A DNA stretch of 64,000 nt from Streptomyces antnestii. Its GTDB lineage: Bacteria; Actinomycetota; Actinomycetes; Streptomycetales; Streptomycetaceae. The notes under the pieces were generated by a model. The model worked only from the letters and a program-made list of their open reading frames with translations. It had not been told where the DNA came from and did no database searches. This document shows, in pieces, positions 8,523 to 17,928 of this stretch. The number at the start of each line of letters is the position of its first letter. Positions within the stretch are counted from its first letter, which is position 1. The stretch is from NCBI RefSeq assembly GCF_004005495.1, contig NZ_RZYA01000001.1, forward strand, positions 1,019,543-1,083,542, read 5' to 3'. The translations under genes and the position numbers were made by a program.

Positions 8523-9380
8523 ATGGGGAAGTTTCGTTCGGCACAGGGGGTGGTCGTCGCGGTCGCCCTGTCGATGTTCGCCGCGACCGGCTGCAGTTCC
8601 GGCTCGACGGCCGGTCATGACGGGGCGACGGATAAGTCGACCGGAGTGGCCGAGGCGGGCACGCTGAAGATCGGCACGTCGAACAACATGAAGCCGTACG
8701 CGTACGAGGAGAACGGCAAGCTGACGGGGTTCGAGATCGATCTGATCTCGGCCGCCGCGCACAAACTCAAGCTCAAGCCGCAGATCGTGGCCCTGGAGTT
8801 CTCCGGACTCCTGCCCGCGGTCAACAACCGACAGTTCGATGTGGCCGCCGCCGCGATCGGCATCACCACGCCGCGCGAGAAAATGGTCGAATTCTCCGAC
8901 GGCTACCTCGCCGGATACTTCGGGGTGCTCACCGCCCCGCGCAGCGGCATCACCTCCGACGTCGCCACCGTGAAGGGCAAGCGGATCGCGGTCCTGCAGG
9001 GCTCCATCTCGGACACCAACTCCGGGAAGTTCCTCCCGGGTGCGAACATCGTCCGGTTCCCCGACGCCAACTCCGCCGACCTGGCGCTGAAGAACAACCG
9101 CGTCGCCGGCTTCTTCAGCGACTTCGAACCTAACCTGGCCATCGCCAAGAAATACCCGGCCCTGCACCTGAAGCAGCCGATCACCGTCCCGGCCACGGAC
9201 TTCCCCGCCGGATGGGCGGCGCGCAAGGGCAACACGGCGCTGGTGCAGAAGCTCAATGGCGCCCTGAAGCAGCTGGTCAGAGACGGCACGTGGCTGAAGC
9301 TGTACAAGAAGTACTTCCCGAAGGCGCCGGTGCCCACCCGGAGCGAGCTGCCGCCGTACACCGCCAAGGGGCAGCCGTGA
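8523..9380 (+). CDS. Amino-acid-type ABC importer, substrate-binding lipoprotein
   Basis: A family 3 (polar amino acid) solute-binding protein of 285 residues. Signal sequence VVVAVALSMFAATGC ends in a lipobox (Cys about residue 22). The ligand-binding signature is GTLKIGTSNNMKPYAYEENG followed by LTGFEIDLISAAA, then AAAAIGITTPREKMVEFSDGY and the Arg that normally contacts the ligand carboxylate (TTPRE). ATG 8523 has GGAGGAG directly upstream, ruling out the longer frame. It overlaps the permease gene by 4 bp (GTGA). Family members bind amino acids, opines or Amadori-type conjugates; the exact ligand cannot be read from sequence. Confidence 0.9.
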   Translation: MGKFRSAQGVVVAVALSMFAATGCSSGSTAGHDGATDKSTGVAEAGTLKIGTSNNMKPYAYEENGKLTGFEIDLISAAAHKLKLKPQIVALEFSGLLPAVNNRQFDVAAAAIGITTPREKMVEFSDGYLAGYFGVLTAPRSGITSDVATVKGKRIAVLQGSISDTNSGKFLPGANIVRFPDANSADLALKNNRVAGFFSDFEPNLAIAKKYPALHLKQPITVPATDFPAGWAARKGNTALVQKLNGALKQLVRDGTWLKLYKKYFPKAPVPTRSELPPYTAKGQP

Positions 9381-10126
9381 ACGACCTCTTGAACAACTTC
9401 TTCGACTGGCAGCTGATCCGCCAGGTCCTGCCGGACCTGCTGACCTACGGACTGCGCAACACCCTGGTCCTCGCAGTGTCGTCCGCGCTGCTCGGAAGTG
9501 TCATCGGCATGATGCTGGCGATCATGGGCCTGTCGCATCGCCGCTGGCTGCGCCTGCCGGCCCGCGTCTACACGGACGTCTTCCGCGGTCTGCCCGCGGC
9601 GCTGACCATCCTGATCGTGGGCGAGGGCGTGTTCTCCGCGCAGATCAGCTGGCTCGCCTCGCCGTACCCGGTGGCGGTGCTGGCCATGAGCCTGATGGCC
9701 GGTGCGTACATCGGCGAGATCTTCCGGTCGGGCATCCAGAGCGTCGAAAAGGGGCAGGGCGAGGCGTGTCGCGCGCTGGGACTCACCCATGGACAGGCCC
9801 TGCGCCTGGTCGTCGTCCCCCAGGGGGTGCGCCGGGTCCTGCCAGCGATGGTCAACCAGTTCATCGGCATCATCAAGGACTCGAGCCTGGTGTACTTCCT
9901 GGGTCTGGTCACCACGCAGCGTGAGCTGTTCCGCATCGGCCAGGACGACGCGGTGACCGCCGGCAATCTGTCGCCGCTGCTGGCCACCGGCCTGTGCTAT
10001 CTGCTGCTGACCGTCCCGCTGACCCACCTCGTGAATTACATCGACCGGCGCCTGCGGGAGGGCTCCCGTCCCGTCGTGACGGCCGAGGAGCCGTCGCCCG
10101 TCGAGCCGAAGGAGGCGCTGGCATGA
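9377..10126 (+). CDS. Amino-acid-type ABC importer permease (HisM/GlnP type)
   Basis: A 249-residue inner-membrane permease. The N-terminal [22 protein letters not shown] pattern is typical, and the EAA loop is [20 protein letters not shown] followed by PQGVRRVLP. Four or five transmembrane segments are apparent. Start is GTG 9377, whose GTGA overlaps the upstream stop. Only one permease is encoded, so the complex is probably a homodimer of this subunit. Confidence 0.92.
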   Translation: MNDLLNNFFDWQLIRQVLPDLLTYGLRNTLVLAVSSALLGSVIGMMLAIMGLSHRRWLRLPARVYTDVFRGLPAALTILIVGEGVFSAQISWLASPYPVAVLAMSLMAGAYIGEIFRSGIQSVEKGQGEACRALGLTHGQALRLVVVPQGVRRVLPAMVNQFIGIIKDSSLVYFLGLVTTQRELFRIGQDDAVTAGNLSPLLATGLCYLLLTVPLTHLVNYIDRRLREGSRPVVTAEEPSPVEPKEALA

Positions 10127-10893
10127 CGACACCTGACCTGGCGGTCCCCCCGGGCTCGCAGCAATACGAGGGGGCGTCGTTGGAAGCCCGCGACATACGG
10201 ATGAGGTTCGGACCGGTCGAGGTGCTGCGCGGGGCCGACCTGGCCGCACAGGCCGGCGAGGTCGTGTGCATCGTCGGCCCGTCCGGCTCGGGGAAGTCGA
10301 CGCTGTTGCGCTGCCTGAACGGCCTCGAGACCCGCACGTCGGGCGATGTCCTCCTCGGCGGCGAGGACACCTCGGCGATGGACATCAACCTGCTGCGGCA
10401 ACGGATCGGGATGGTGTTCCAGCACTTCAACCTCTTCCCGCACAAGACCGCGTTGCAGAACATCACCCTCGCGCTGTGCAACGTGAAGAAGATCCCGAAG
10501 GACCGGGCCGCCGGGATTGCGCTGCAGCGGCTGCGGGACGTGGGCCTGGCCGACCGTGCGGGGCACCGGCCCACCCAGCTGTCCGGCGGTCAGCAGCAAC
10601 GGGTCGCCATCGCACGGGCGTTGGCCATGGAGCCTCAGGTGATGCTTTTCGACGAGGTCACCAGCGCGCTGGACCCCGAACTGGTCAAGGGCGTGCTGCG
10701 GCTGATGGCCGACCTCGCACGCGGAGGCATGACGATGATCGTTGTGACACACGAAATGGGCTTCGCCCGGCAGGTCGCCGATAGGGTGGTGTTCATGGAC
10801 GCCGGAGTCGTGGTGGAGTCGGGACCGCCCGAGCAGATCTTCGATGCGCCGCGGTCCCCGCGGCTCAAGAAGTTCCTCTCACAGGTCCTGTGA
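10123..10893 (+). CDS. Amino-acid-type ABC importer ATPase (GlnQ type)
   Basis: A 256-residue cytoplasmic ATPase. Walker A is GPSGSGKST (about residues 52-60), the Q-loop QHFNLFPH, the signature LSGGQQQR, Walker [15 protein letters not shown] and the H-loop VVTHE. The protein order matches GlnQ/HisP. ATG 10123 overlaps the permease stop (ATGA), and the gene ends in TGA overlapping the start of the LacI gene, so importer and regulator are translationally linked. Unlike the 3.9-kb importer, this one carries its own ATPase. Confidence 0.95.
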   Translation: MTTPDLAVPPGSQQYEGASLEARDIRMRFGPVEVLRGADLAAQAGEVVCIVGPSGSGKSTLLRCLNGLETRTSGDVLLGGEDTSAMDINLLRQRIGMVFQHFNLFPHKTALQNITLALCNVKKIPKDRAAGIALQRLRDVGLADRAGHRPTQLSGGQQQRVAIARALAMEPQVMLFDEVTSALDPELVKGVLRLMADLARGGMTMIVVTHEMGFARQVADRVVFMDAGVVVESGPPEQIFDAPRSPRLKKFLSQVL

Positions 10894-12014
10894 TGGCGAC
10901 CGGCACAGGCACGGGCGGGGGGCGCCGACGCCCGACGGTGGCCGACGTGGCGCGTGAGGCCGGAGTGTCCGTGGCCACGGCCGGCAGGGCGCTGGGTGAC
11001 TACGGCCGGGTCGGCGACGACCTGCGCGACCGGGTGAAGGCAGCGGCGGACCGGCTGGGATACTCGCCCAACGTCGTCGCGCGCAGCATGCGATCCGGCG
11101 GCACACACAGCATTGGTTTCGTCGGTGCCGACATCTCCAACCCCTTCTTCGCCACCGCGCTGCGCGGCGTGTGCGACGTGGCCCGCGAGCACGGCTACGA
11201 GGCGATTCTCACCAACAGCGACGACCGGCTCGACGTCGAACGCGCCGCGGTCCAGGTGCTGTTGGACAAACAGGTCGAGGGCATCGTCGTCGCCCCGACC
11301 TCGGTCACCGACGTGGACCACCTGAAGCGGGCTCAGGAAGTCGGAGTGCCGATCGTCCTGCTCGACCGGTCGAGCAGCGCGCTCGACGCCGACAGCGTCG
11401 TGATCGACAACGAGATGGCCGCCCACGACGCGGTCACCTACCTGTTGAACCTGGGCCACCGCCGGATCGGCATGCTGGCTTGCGTGGACGTCGAGGAGAG
11501 CCCGGAGGTCGTGGCGCGCGCCGGCACGGGCCGACTCCAGGCACGTGGCGCCGCGAGGCCCTCGATCGACCGTATTCGCGGCTATCTCGCCGCGATGGAC
11601 GACTACCTGGCGCCCTCCTCAGCCGACCTGGTCCGCTGCACGGGGCTCGGCAGCCCGGCCCAGGCCGAGCGGGAGGCCGACGCCCTGCTCGCACTCGCGC
11701 AGCCACCCACCGCGGTCTTCGCCGCCGACAACGTCGCCACTCAGGGCGTGTTCAGAGCGGCCCGCCGACGAGGCCTGGCCATCCCCGGCGACCTCTCGAT
11801 GGTCGGTTTCGACGACCTGGACTGGACCACACTGGTCGACCCGCCGCTGACCGTCGTGGCCCAGCCGCCTCTGGACATGGGCCGTACCGCCGCGGAGCAG
11901 CTCTTCGCGCGTATCAAGGGCGAGGACCGGCCGGGCGAGCGGATCGTTCTGCCGACCGAGCTGATCGTCCGCTCCAGCGCCGCCGGACACGGCGCGCAGA
12001 AGCGCTCCGCCTGA
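10893..12014 (+). CDS. LacI-family regulator of the second cluster
   Basis: A 373-residue LacI-type repressor embedded in the operon. HTH: PTVADVAREAGVSVATAGRA; hinge: VVARSMRSGG; effector domain: GFVGADISNPFFATALRG, VVLLDRSSS, NLGHRRIGMLACVDVE, SMVGFDDLDWTTLVDPPLT. ATG 10893 overlaps the ATPase stop; GTG 10890 is equally possible. Like the regulator at 313-1413 it has an extra 25-30 residue stretch between GHRRIG and IRGYL, so the two are paralogues that diverged with their operators (AACGTT versus ACCGGT centres). Its position between transporter and enzymes suggests autoregulation through the 8281-8319 sites. Confidence 0.92.
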   Translation: MATGTGTGGGRRRPTVADVAREAGVSVATAGRALGDYGRVGDDLRDRVKAAADRLGYSPNVVARSMRSGGTHSIGFVGADISNPFFATALRGVCDVAREHGYEAILTNSDDRLDVERAAVQVLLDKQVEGIVVAPTSVTDVDHLKRAQEVGVPIVLLDRSSSALDADSVVIDNEMAAHDAVTYLLNLGHRRIGMLACVDVEESPEVVARAGTGRLQARGAARPSIDRIRGYLAAMDDYLAPSSADLVRCTGLGSPAQAEREADALLALAQPPTAVFAADNVATQGVFRAARRRGLAIPGDLSMVGFDDLDWTTLVDPPLTVVAQPPLDMGRTAAEQLFARIKGEDRPGERIVLPTELIVRSSAAGHGAQKRSA

Positions 12015-12130
12015 TCCACCCCAAATCCCTGGCCGGTACGCCTTGGCGTCCGGCACCCAACCCCACGGTGGTCGTGCACCCCAAGTGGGGGCAACGGTCA
12101 TGCCTTCATCGGCACATCGAAAGGTTTTCC

Positions 12131-13258
12131 ATGCGTACATCCATTTCGCGTCCCCGCGTCGCAGTCCTGGGCGGTGGCGTCATCGGGGTGTCCACCGCGT
12201 CGCAGCTCGCCCGCCGAGGGGCGGAGGTGGTCCTCGTCACCGAGGGCGAACTGGCCGACGGTGCCTCGGGCCGCTCGCTGTCCTGGCTCAACTCCTTCGG
12301 TGGCATGCGCTCCGAGGCGTATCACCAGCTGCGGCTCCTCGGCATCGACCGGTACCGCACGTTCGCCACCCGCGTCCCCTCGTCCGACTACCTTCGGTTC
12401 GACGGCGGGCTGACCTGGGCGGCGGCGGGCGAGTCCGCGTCGCACCGCGCGGCGTTCGAGCACATGCGGCGCAACGGGTACGACGCCGAGTGGCTGACCC
12501 GCGACGAGGTGGCCAAGCGGACGCCCGGCGTGGACCCGGCCGCGATCCCCGACGACGGTGCGATCTTCAACCCGGGTGAGGGCTGGGTGGACCTGGTCCC
12601 GCTCGTCCGGCAACTGGCCGGCGAGATCGCCGTCGCTGGTGGCCGGATCGTCACCGGCGGGGGCGCCGCCTCCGTCGTCGTCGAGGGGAACCGCGCGGTC
12701 GCCGTGCGGACGGGCTCGGGCGAGATGATCGACGTCGACGCGGTCCTGCTGGCGACGGGCGCCGACGTCCCGGGCATGGTGCGCCAGTACGGGGTGGAGA
12801 TCCCGGATGCGACGCCGCAGGCGCTGCTCGTGCGCACGAAGCGCGTCGATACGTCCCTGCGTGCCACGCTGAACACTCCGCGCGTGGCCCTGCGGCCCAC
12901 GCCGGACGGGTCACTGGTGATGGACTCCGATGCCTCGGCGGCCGAGGTGATCGCCCACACGGACGGCAGCTACGAGGTCAAGTACTCCACGGTCGAGCAG
13001 CTGTTGCGCGAGGCGTCGGCCGTGCTGGCCGGCAACCCGCACCTGGAGCTGGACTCCTACGGTGTGGGCCGCAAGCCGATCCCGGGAGACGGCGAGCCGG
13101 TGTTCGGCGAACTCGACGAGGTGGCAGGCCTGTTCGTGGCGTTCACACACAGCGGCGCGACGCTCGCCCTGATCGTCGGCGAGGTGCTGGCCGACGAGAT
13201 CACCACGAGGGAGCGCAGCCCCCTGATCGAGGCATTCCGGCCCGGCCGTTTCCGCTGA
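12131..13258 (+). CDS. FAD-dependent oxidoreductase, DAO/amadoriase-like fold
   Basis: A 375-residue flavoprotein. The N-terminal dinucleotide fold RVAVLGGGVIGVSTASQLAR binds FAD (Rossmann GxGxxG near residues 13-18), followed by ADGASGRSLSWLNSFGG, a Ser/Trp-rich FAD-contact segment typical of the glycine/D-amino-acid oxidase (DAO) family. The C-terminal motif GRKPIPGDGEPVFGEL and FTHSGATLALIVGEVLADEI closes the FAD site. ATG 12131 has GAAAGG upstream and follows a 116-bp gap after the LacI gene. The DAO family includes sarcosine, D-amino-acid and fructosyl-amino-acid oxidases; the importer and neighbours suggest an N-substituted amino acid, but the substrate is inferred. Confidence 0.88.
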   Translation: MRTSISRPRVAVLGGGVIGVSTASQLARRGAEVVLVTEGELADGASGRSLSWLNSFGGMRSEAYHQLRLLGIDRYRTFATRVPSSDYLRFDGGLTWAAAGESASHRAAFEHMRRNGYDAEWLTRDEVAKRTPGVDPAAIPDDGAIFNPGEGWVDLVPLVRQLAGEIAVAGGRIVTGGGAASVVVEGNRAVAVRTGSGEMIDVDAVLLATGADVPGMVRQYGVEIPDATPQALLVRTKRVDTSLRATLNTPRVALRPTPDGSLVMDSDASAAEVIAHTDGSYEVKYSTVEQLLREASAVLAGNPHLELDSYGVGRKPIPGDGEPVFGELDEVAGLFVAFTHSGATLALIVGEVLADEITTRERSPLIEAFRPGRFR

Positions 13259-13288
13259 CCACCGGGAAATCACAAGAAGGAGCGATGC

Positions 13289-14320
13289 ATGACGACGCCC
13301 GTACGTATCGGTCTGATCGGCTACGGCTTCGGTGGCCGGTACTTCCACGCCCCGCTGCTCGCCTCCGCCGATGACTGCGAGTTCCTGGGGGTGGTCACCA
13401 CCTCGCCTGAGCGCCGCGAGCAGGTGGCCCGCGACCTGGGTCGGCCGACGCACGGCTCGCTCGAGGCCTTGGCCAGGGCAGGAGCCGAGGCGGTCGCGAT
13501 CTCCACACCCGCGGCCACACATGTCCCGTTGGTGCAGGAGGCGCTGAAGCTGGGCCTGGCGGTGGTCTGTGACAAGCCGTTCGCGCTCGACGCGGATGCG
13601 GCGCGGGAGACCGTGGAGCTGGCCGAGCGCCTTGAGGTTGCACTGACTGTTTATCAGAACCGTCGCTGGGACTCCGACTTCCTGACGCTGAGGAGCCTTG
13701 TGGACCAAGGAACGCTCGGCACGCTGACGCGATTCGAGTCCCGGTTCGAGCGGTTCCAGCCCGAACCCGGGCCGCCGGCAGCAGGTGGTGGCACGCTGCT
13801 TGACTTTGGCAGCCACCTCGTCGACCAAGCACTCGTCCTGTCAGGACCGGTCGAGCGGGTGTATGCAGAGATGCACCACCGCTACGGCGCGGACGGGCTC
13901 GACGACGACGTCTTCGTCGCGCTGACCCATCGCAACGGCGTGCAGTCGCACCTGTGGGGCAGCTGGCGGCAGGGCGCTCCGGGCCCGCGCTTCCGTGCGA
14001 CCGGTACCGAAGGCACCTATGTCGTCGACGGCATGGACGGACAGGAGGACCTGCTGGTGGCCGGCGCCTCCCCGGCGTCGGTGGGCGACCGCTGGGGCAT
14101 CGAGCCCGGCGAACGGTGGGGACAGGTGCGGCGAGCAGAGCACTGCGAGCCCGCGGCCTCCGCCCGCGGCGCATGGGACCGGTTCTATCCGGCCTTCGCC
14201 GCCGCCGTCCGCGGCAGCGGAACCGTACCCGTCGACCCGTGGGACGCCGTGGCCACCGCGTCCGTCCTGGACGCCGCACGCAGCAGTGCCGACAGCGGCC
14301 AGGTCGTGCGGTTGCACTGA
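13289..14320 (+). CDS. Gfo/Idh/MocA-family NAD(P) dehydrogenase
   Basis: A 343-residue dehydrogenase. The Rossmann domain has IGLIGYGFGGRYFHAPLL with GxGxxG near residues 11-16, then AVAISTPAATHVPLVQEAL and the family motif CDKPFALDADAARETVELAE, which is E/CKP in this family and carries the catalytic Lys. The C-terminal sheet domain has GGGTLLDFGSHLVDQAL with the active-site D/H pair. AAGAAGGAG precedes ATG 13289. Members oxidise or reduce sugars, inositols and opine-like intermediates. It lies 30 bp after the oxidase gene and 39 bp before the flavin oxidoreductase, so it belongs to the same operon. Confidence 0.92.
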   Translation: MTTPVRIGLIGYGFGGRYFHAPLLASADDCEFLGVVTTSPERREQVARDLGRPTHGSLEALARAGAEAVAISTPAATHVPLVQEALKLGLAVVCDKPFALDADAARETVELAERLEVALTVYQNRRWDSDFLTLRSLVDQGTLGTLTRFESRFERFQPEPGPPAAGGGTLLDFGSHLVDQALVLSGPVERVYAEMHHRYGADGLDDDVFVALTHRNGVQSHLWGSWRQGAPGPRFRATGTEGTYVVDGMDGQEDLLVAGASPASVGDRWGIEPGERWGQVRRAEHCEPAASARGAWDRFYPAFAAAVRGSGTVPVDPWDAVATASVLDAARSSADSGQVVRLH

Positions 14321-14359
14321 CCCCCTCGTCATCCCGATCCGCCGAAGGAGACCCGCCCC

Positions 14360-16393
14360 GTGAGCCCGAACGACCCGGTCCTGAAGCCGTTGCGGCTGAA
14401 TAACCTGGTACTGAAGAACCGTATCTACAGCACCGGGCACGCTCCGTCCGGCTACCTCGACGGCGGTGCGCCGAGCCTGCGCTACGAGCTCTACCACGAA
14501 GAGAAGGCCAAGGGCGGCATCGCGCTGACGATCATCGGCGGGTCGAGCAACGTCGCAGCCGACTCCGCCAACGTCTTCGACCAGATCGACGCCGGCGACG
14601 ACGCGATCCTGCCGTTCTACCGCTCGATATCCCACCGGATGCACCGGCACGGCGCAGCAGTGATGATCCAACTGACACACTTGGGGCGCCGCTCGAAGTG
14701 GGACATCGGCCGGTGGCTGCCGGCAGTTGCCCCCTCCGCGGTGCGCGAACGCGCACACCGCAGCTTCCCCAAGGTAATCGATCGGTTCGACATCGATCGA
14801 ATCGTCACGGCATACGGCGCCGCCGCTCGCCGGGCCCGGGAGGGCGGCCTGGACGGCATAGAGATCGCCGCCATGGCCGGTCACCTGATCGACCAGTTCT
14901 GGTCGCCGCGCACCAATCAGCGCACCGACGAGTTCGGCGGCAGTCTGGAGAACAGGCTGCGCTTCGGGCAGATGGTCCTGCAGGAGATCCGCGACCAGGT
15001 CGGCAGCGACTTCGTCGTCGGTATGCGCATACCCGGGGACGAAGGGGTACGAGACGGGCTCGGGGCATCTGACTGCGTCGGCATCGCCACCGCTGTGGCA
15101 CGCACCGGCATGGTCGATTTCCTGTCCGTGGTCTACGGCTCGGGCCACACCGACCGTGAACTGTCGGAAATGATCCCGGTCTTCGGCCGACCACTCGGCG
15201 CCCACGTGTCGGTCGCGGGGGCGATCCGCGAACAGGTCGGCATTCCGATCTTCCACGCCGGCCGGATCGCCGACCTGTCCACCGCGCGGCACGCGATCGA
15301 GGGCGGCCATGCCGACATGGTGGGCATGACCCGGGCACACATCGCCGACCCGCACATCGTCGCCAAGTTGATGGCAGGGGAGGAGGACCGTATCCGCCCC
15401 TGCGTCGGCGCTACCTACTGCGCATCCCGGGTCGAGACCTTCTGTCTACACAATCCGGCGACAGGACGGGAAGCGGTCATTCCGCAAGTGGTGACCTCCA
15501 GCGAGAAGACAAGGCGGGTGGTCGTCGTCGGCGGCGGGCCGGGCGGCCTCGAGGCGTCTCGTGTCCTGGCCGAACGTGGGCACCACGTGACGCTGCTGGA
15601 AGCAGCGAGCCAGCTTGGCGGACAGGTACTGCTCGCATCAAGGACCCCGCGCCACGCGGAGAAGGCCGGGATCATCTACTGGCTGGTCCAGGAGGTCCGG
15701 CGTCGTGGAGTGGCAGTCCGCCTTGGCTGCCTCGCCGAGCCCGCCGATGTCCTGGCCCTGAGACCCGACGTCGTCGTGGTGGCGACCGGCGGCCTCCCGA
15801 ACACCGCAGTCTTGGAGTCCGGCGAGGATCTGGTCGTCCCGACCTGGGACGTGCTGGGCCAAGCGCCCCGGCCCGGCCGCCGGGTCCTGATCTTCGACGA
15901 CCACGGCGGGGAGCAGGCGCTGACCGCCGCCGAACGGCTGGCGTGTGCCGGTGTGCAGGTAGAGGTCGTCACACCCGACCGGATGGTGGGCGCGGACGTC
16001 ACCGGGACGCTGTACCCGGACTACCTACGGGCTCTGTACTCGAGCGGCGCGGTCCTGACCCCCGACCATGTGCTGCGGTCGGTCCGCAGGGAAGACGGTC
16101 AACTCGTCGCCACGCTCGCCAACGCGTATTCCGACGCGGTCGTCGAGAGAGCAGTCGACCAGGTCGTGGTCGAACACGGAACCCTGCCCGTCGATGGCCT
16201 CTACGACGCGCTGCGGGCGGGTTCGCGGAACGGAGGCGACACCGATCTCGCGGCGCTCGTCGAGGGCCGCACGCAGGATCGGGTGACCCATGAGTACGGC
16301 GCCTACCACCTGTTCAGGATCGGCGATGCCGTCAGCCACCGGAACCTGCATGCCGCGATTCTCGACGCACGGCGGCTTTGCATGTCGCTGTGA
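14360..16393 (+). CDS. NADH:flavin oxidoreductase, TMADH/dimethylglycine-demethylase-like
   Basis: A 677-residue two-part flavoenzyme. The N-terminal Old Yellow Enzyme TIM barrel binds FMN (RIYSTGHAPSGYLDGG, MIQLTHLGRRS, IEIAAMAGHLIDQFWSPRTN, SLENRLRF, GRIADLSTA). An iron-sulfur segment RPCVGATYC...FCLHNPATGRE follows at about 352-376, then a C-terminal dinucleotide domain (RVVVVGGGPGGLEASRVLAER). This architecture belongs to trimethylamine dehydrogenase, 2,4-dienoyl-CoA reductase and the bacterial dimethylglycine/N-methylproline demethylases, and the CVGATYC form resembles the last group. Three Cys are visible; the position of the second TMADH cluster Cys is Ala and the following spacer is short. 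Start is GTG 14360 with GAAGGAG upstream. It is last in the cluster. Confidence 0.88.
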   Translation: MSPNDPVLKPLRLNNLVLKNRIYSTGHAPSGYLDGGAPSLRYELYHEEKAKGGIALTIIGGSSNVAADSANVFDQIDAGDDAILPFYRSISHRMHRHGAAVMIQLTHLGRRSKWDIGRWLPAVAPSAVRERAHRSFPKVIDRFDIDRIVTAYGAAARRAREGGLDGIEIAAMAGHLIDQFWSPRTNQRTDEFGGSLENRLRFGQMVLQEIRDQVGSDFVVGMRIPGDEGVRDGLGASDCVGIATAVARTGMVDFLSVVYGSGHTDRELSEMIPVFGRPLGAHVSVAGAIREQVGIPIFHAGRIADLSTARHAIEGGHADMVGMTRAHIADPHIVAKLMAGEEDRIRPCVGATYCASRVETFCLHNPATGREAVIPQVVTSSEKTRRVVVVGGGPGGLEASRVLAERGHHVTLLEAASQLGGQVLLASRTPRHAEKAGIIYWLVQEVRRRGVAVRLGCLAEPADVLALRPDVVVVATGGLPNTAVLESGEDLVVPTWDVLGQAPRPGRRVLIFDDHGGEQALTAAERLACAGVQVEVVTPDRMVGADVTGTLYPDYLRALYSSGAVLTPDHVLRSVRREDGQLVATLANAYSDAVVERAVDQVVVEHGTLPVDGLYDALRAGSRNGGDTDLAALVEGRTQDRVTHEYGAYHLFRIGDAVSHRNLHAAILDARRLCMSL

Positions 16394-16680
16394 TGGCACG
16401 CCCGACTGCCTGGCCCTCCGCCCACCACTGGGCGAGTATGAGGTGTCGGTGTCTGCGGCTGCGAGGCCATGGGCCAGTGCTGCCAGCGGGGGGCGATCTT
16501 CAGCTGGTATCGGGAGTATGGATAGTGGCCGCTCACCGAGTGCAGGGGTGATGCGACGGGCTTCGCCGATCGCCTGCATGAAGGCAAGTGTGGGGCCGAC
16601 CATTTCGGTGGCCCGCCCCATGGCGCAGGCGGGGCCAGTCGTGGTCTTCGAGAGGGCCTGTGATGGTCATGGGCACCCCC
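16394..16680. other. Spacer after the second cluster, no firm gene
   Basis: On the minus strand a frame from 16621 reads MGRATEMVGPTLAFMQAIGE and continues acceptably for about 60 residues before running antisense into the flavin oxidoreductase gene. I do not recognise it, and it lacks a clear ribosome-binding site, so it is not called as a gene. No terminator hairpin was found. Confidence 0.4.
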
Positions 16681-16689
16681 CCCGCCGGA

Positions 16690-17160
16690 CCACGGACCGC
16701 GACGCCGCCTCTGAGATGCTCCTTCGGCCAGCACGGCGTCGAACGCATCAGTGAACTTGGAGTCCCGGTCTCGTATGAGGAACCTGGCCTTGTTGCCCAC
16801 GTCCTCCAAGTCCATGACGAGTTGCGCGCGAGCTGCACCGCCCAGTCCGCGGTGGGGTGTGCGGTGGCGCCGAGGATCCGGATGCGCCGGGTGGAGCGCT
16901 CGATGACGGCGACTACGTACAGGCGCGCCGCGGTCAGGGTGCGGGTCTCGAAGAGATCGCAGGCGAGCAGCGCTTGGGCCTGGCTGCGCAGGAAGTCGGC
17001 CCAGGTTGTGCTCTGCCGTTCGGGCGCGGGTGGGATGCCGTGCTCGCGGAGGATCTCCCAAACGGTGGAGGCGGCGACCTTGATGCCGAGGGCTTCGAGA
17101 TCGCCGTGGATCCGGCGATACCCCCACGAGCTGTTCTCGCGGGACAGGCGCAGCACCAGC
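16690..17160 (-). pseudogene. DDE-integrase transposase fragment
   Basis: Minus-strand frame reads LRLSRENSSWGYRRIHGDLE, VAASTVWEILREHGIPPAPE, LACDLFETRTL and VIERSTRRIRILG, then a frameshift near 16810 leads into FLIRDRDSKFTDAFDAVLAE. The N-terminal HTH and the C-terminal catalytic Glu region are missing. It is fused head to head with the ISL3 fragment on the other strand. Confidence 0.8.
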
Positions 17161-17687
17161 TTCAGGACCTCGGCTACCGTGGCAGCTGCCAGACGATCAG
17201 CGACTACCTGCGACCGAGGCGCCGCCGTCGCATCCGAGTCGTCGCCCCTGCACCTCCGGGCGTCCGACAGGTCACTGGGTGGATGATGCGACAGCCTGAG
17301 CACTTGGGCGACGAAGAAAGCCAGCACTTCACCGCAGTCCTCGCCCAGTGCCCGGAACTGACCGCCCTCCATGGATACATCCGCGCCTTCGCCGAGATCC
17401 TCACCACCCGCTCCGGCCAGCACCTCAAAGACTGGATCACTGCCACATGCGCCGACGATCTGCCAGGACTCCACACGTTCGCCGCCGGTCTGGAAAAGGA
17501 CTGGGACGCGGTCGTCCAGGGCCTGACCACCTGCTGGAACTCCGGTCCGGTGGAAGGCCGGGTCAACCACATCAAGATGATCAAGCGCCAGATGTTCGGC
17601 CGAGCCACACTCCCACTCCTCCGCAAGCGCGTCCTCCTCACCGCCTCCCGCCCGCCGGCACAGCCAGTAACCGCTGGACAAGCTTGA
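17160..17687 (+). pseudogene. ISL3-family transposase C-terminal fragment
   Basis: The readable part starts at LQDLGYRGSCQTISDYL (an ISL3 HTH segment) and continues through RQVTGWMMRQPEHLGDEE, CPELTALHGYIRAFAEIL to the family-typical end TTCWNSGPVEGRVNHIKMIK and RQMFGRATLPLLRKRVLL. The zinc-finger N-terminus and most of the catalytic domain are absent. There is no start codon of its own, so it is a remnant. Confidence 0.82.
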
Positions 17688-17928
17688 GAGGCACATAGAG
17701 TGAGTCCCTCGACGACTCGACGGGGGTACGCCATGGAGATCACCGTCCAGTGGATACGGACGTCCTGGACAAAGGAATCCCGGGGAGGAGAGGCTGCCTC
17801 GCGCAGGAACGCGGCCCCGGTCGGCTTCGCTCTCCCGCATGATGCGGTTTCCTTCGCGCATGTCATTCGCATGCATGAGCGTGACGGCTTCGAGCCCTAC
17901 GACAGCTTGGAGGACCTGAGCAAGGTCG

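Noticed and set aside
13395..15355. Antisense frames over the dehydrogenase and flavin oxidoreductase genes
   Set aside because: No recognisable domains and low-complexity composition; the plus-strand genes have complete motifs and ribosome-binding sites.
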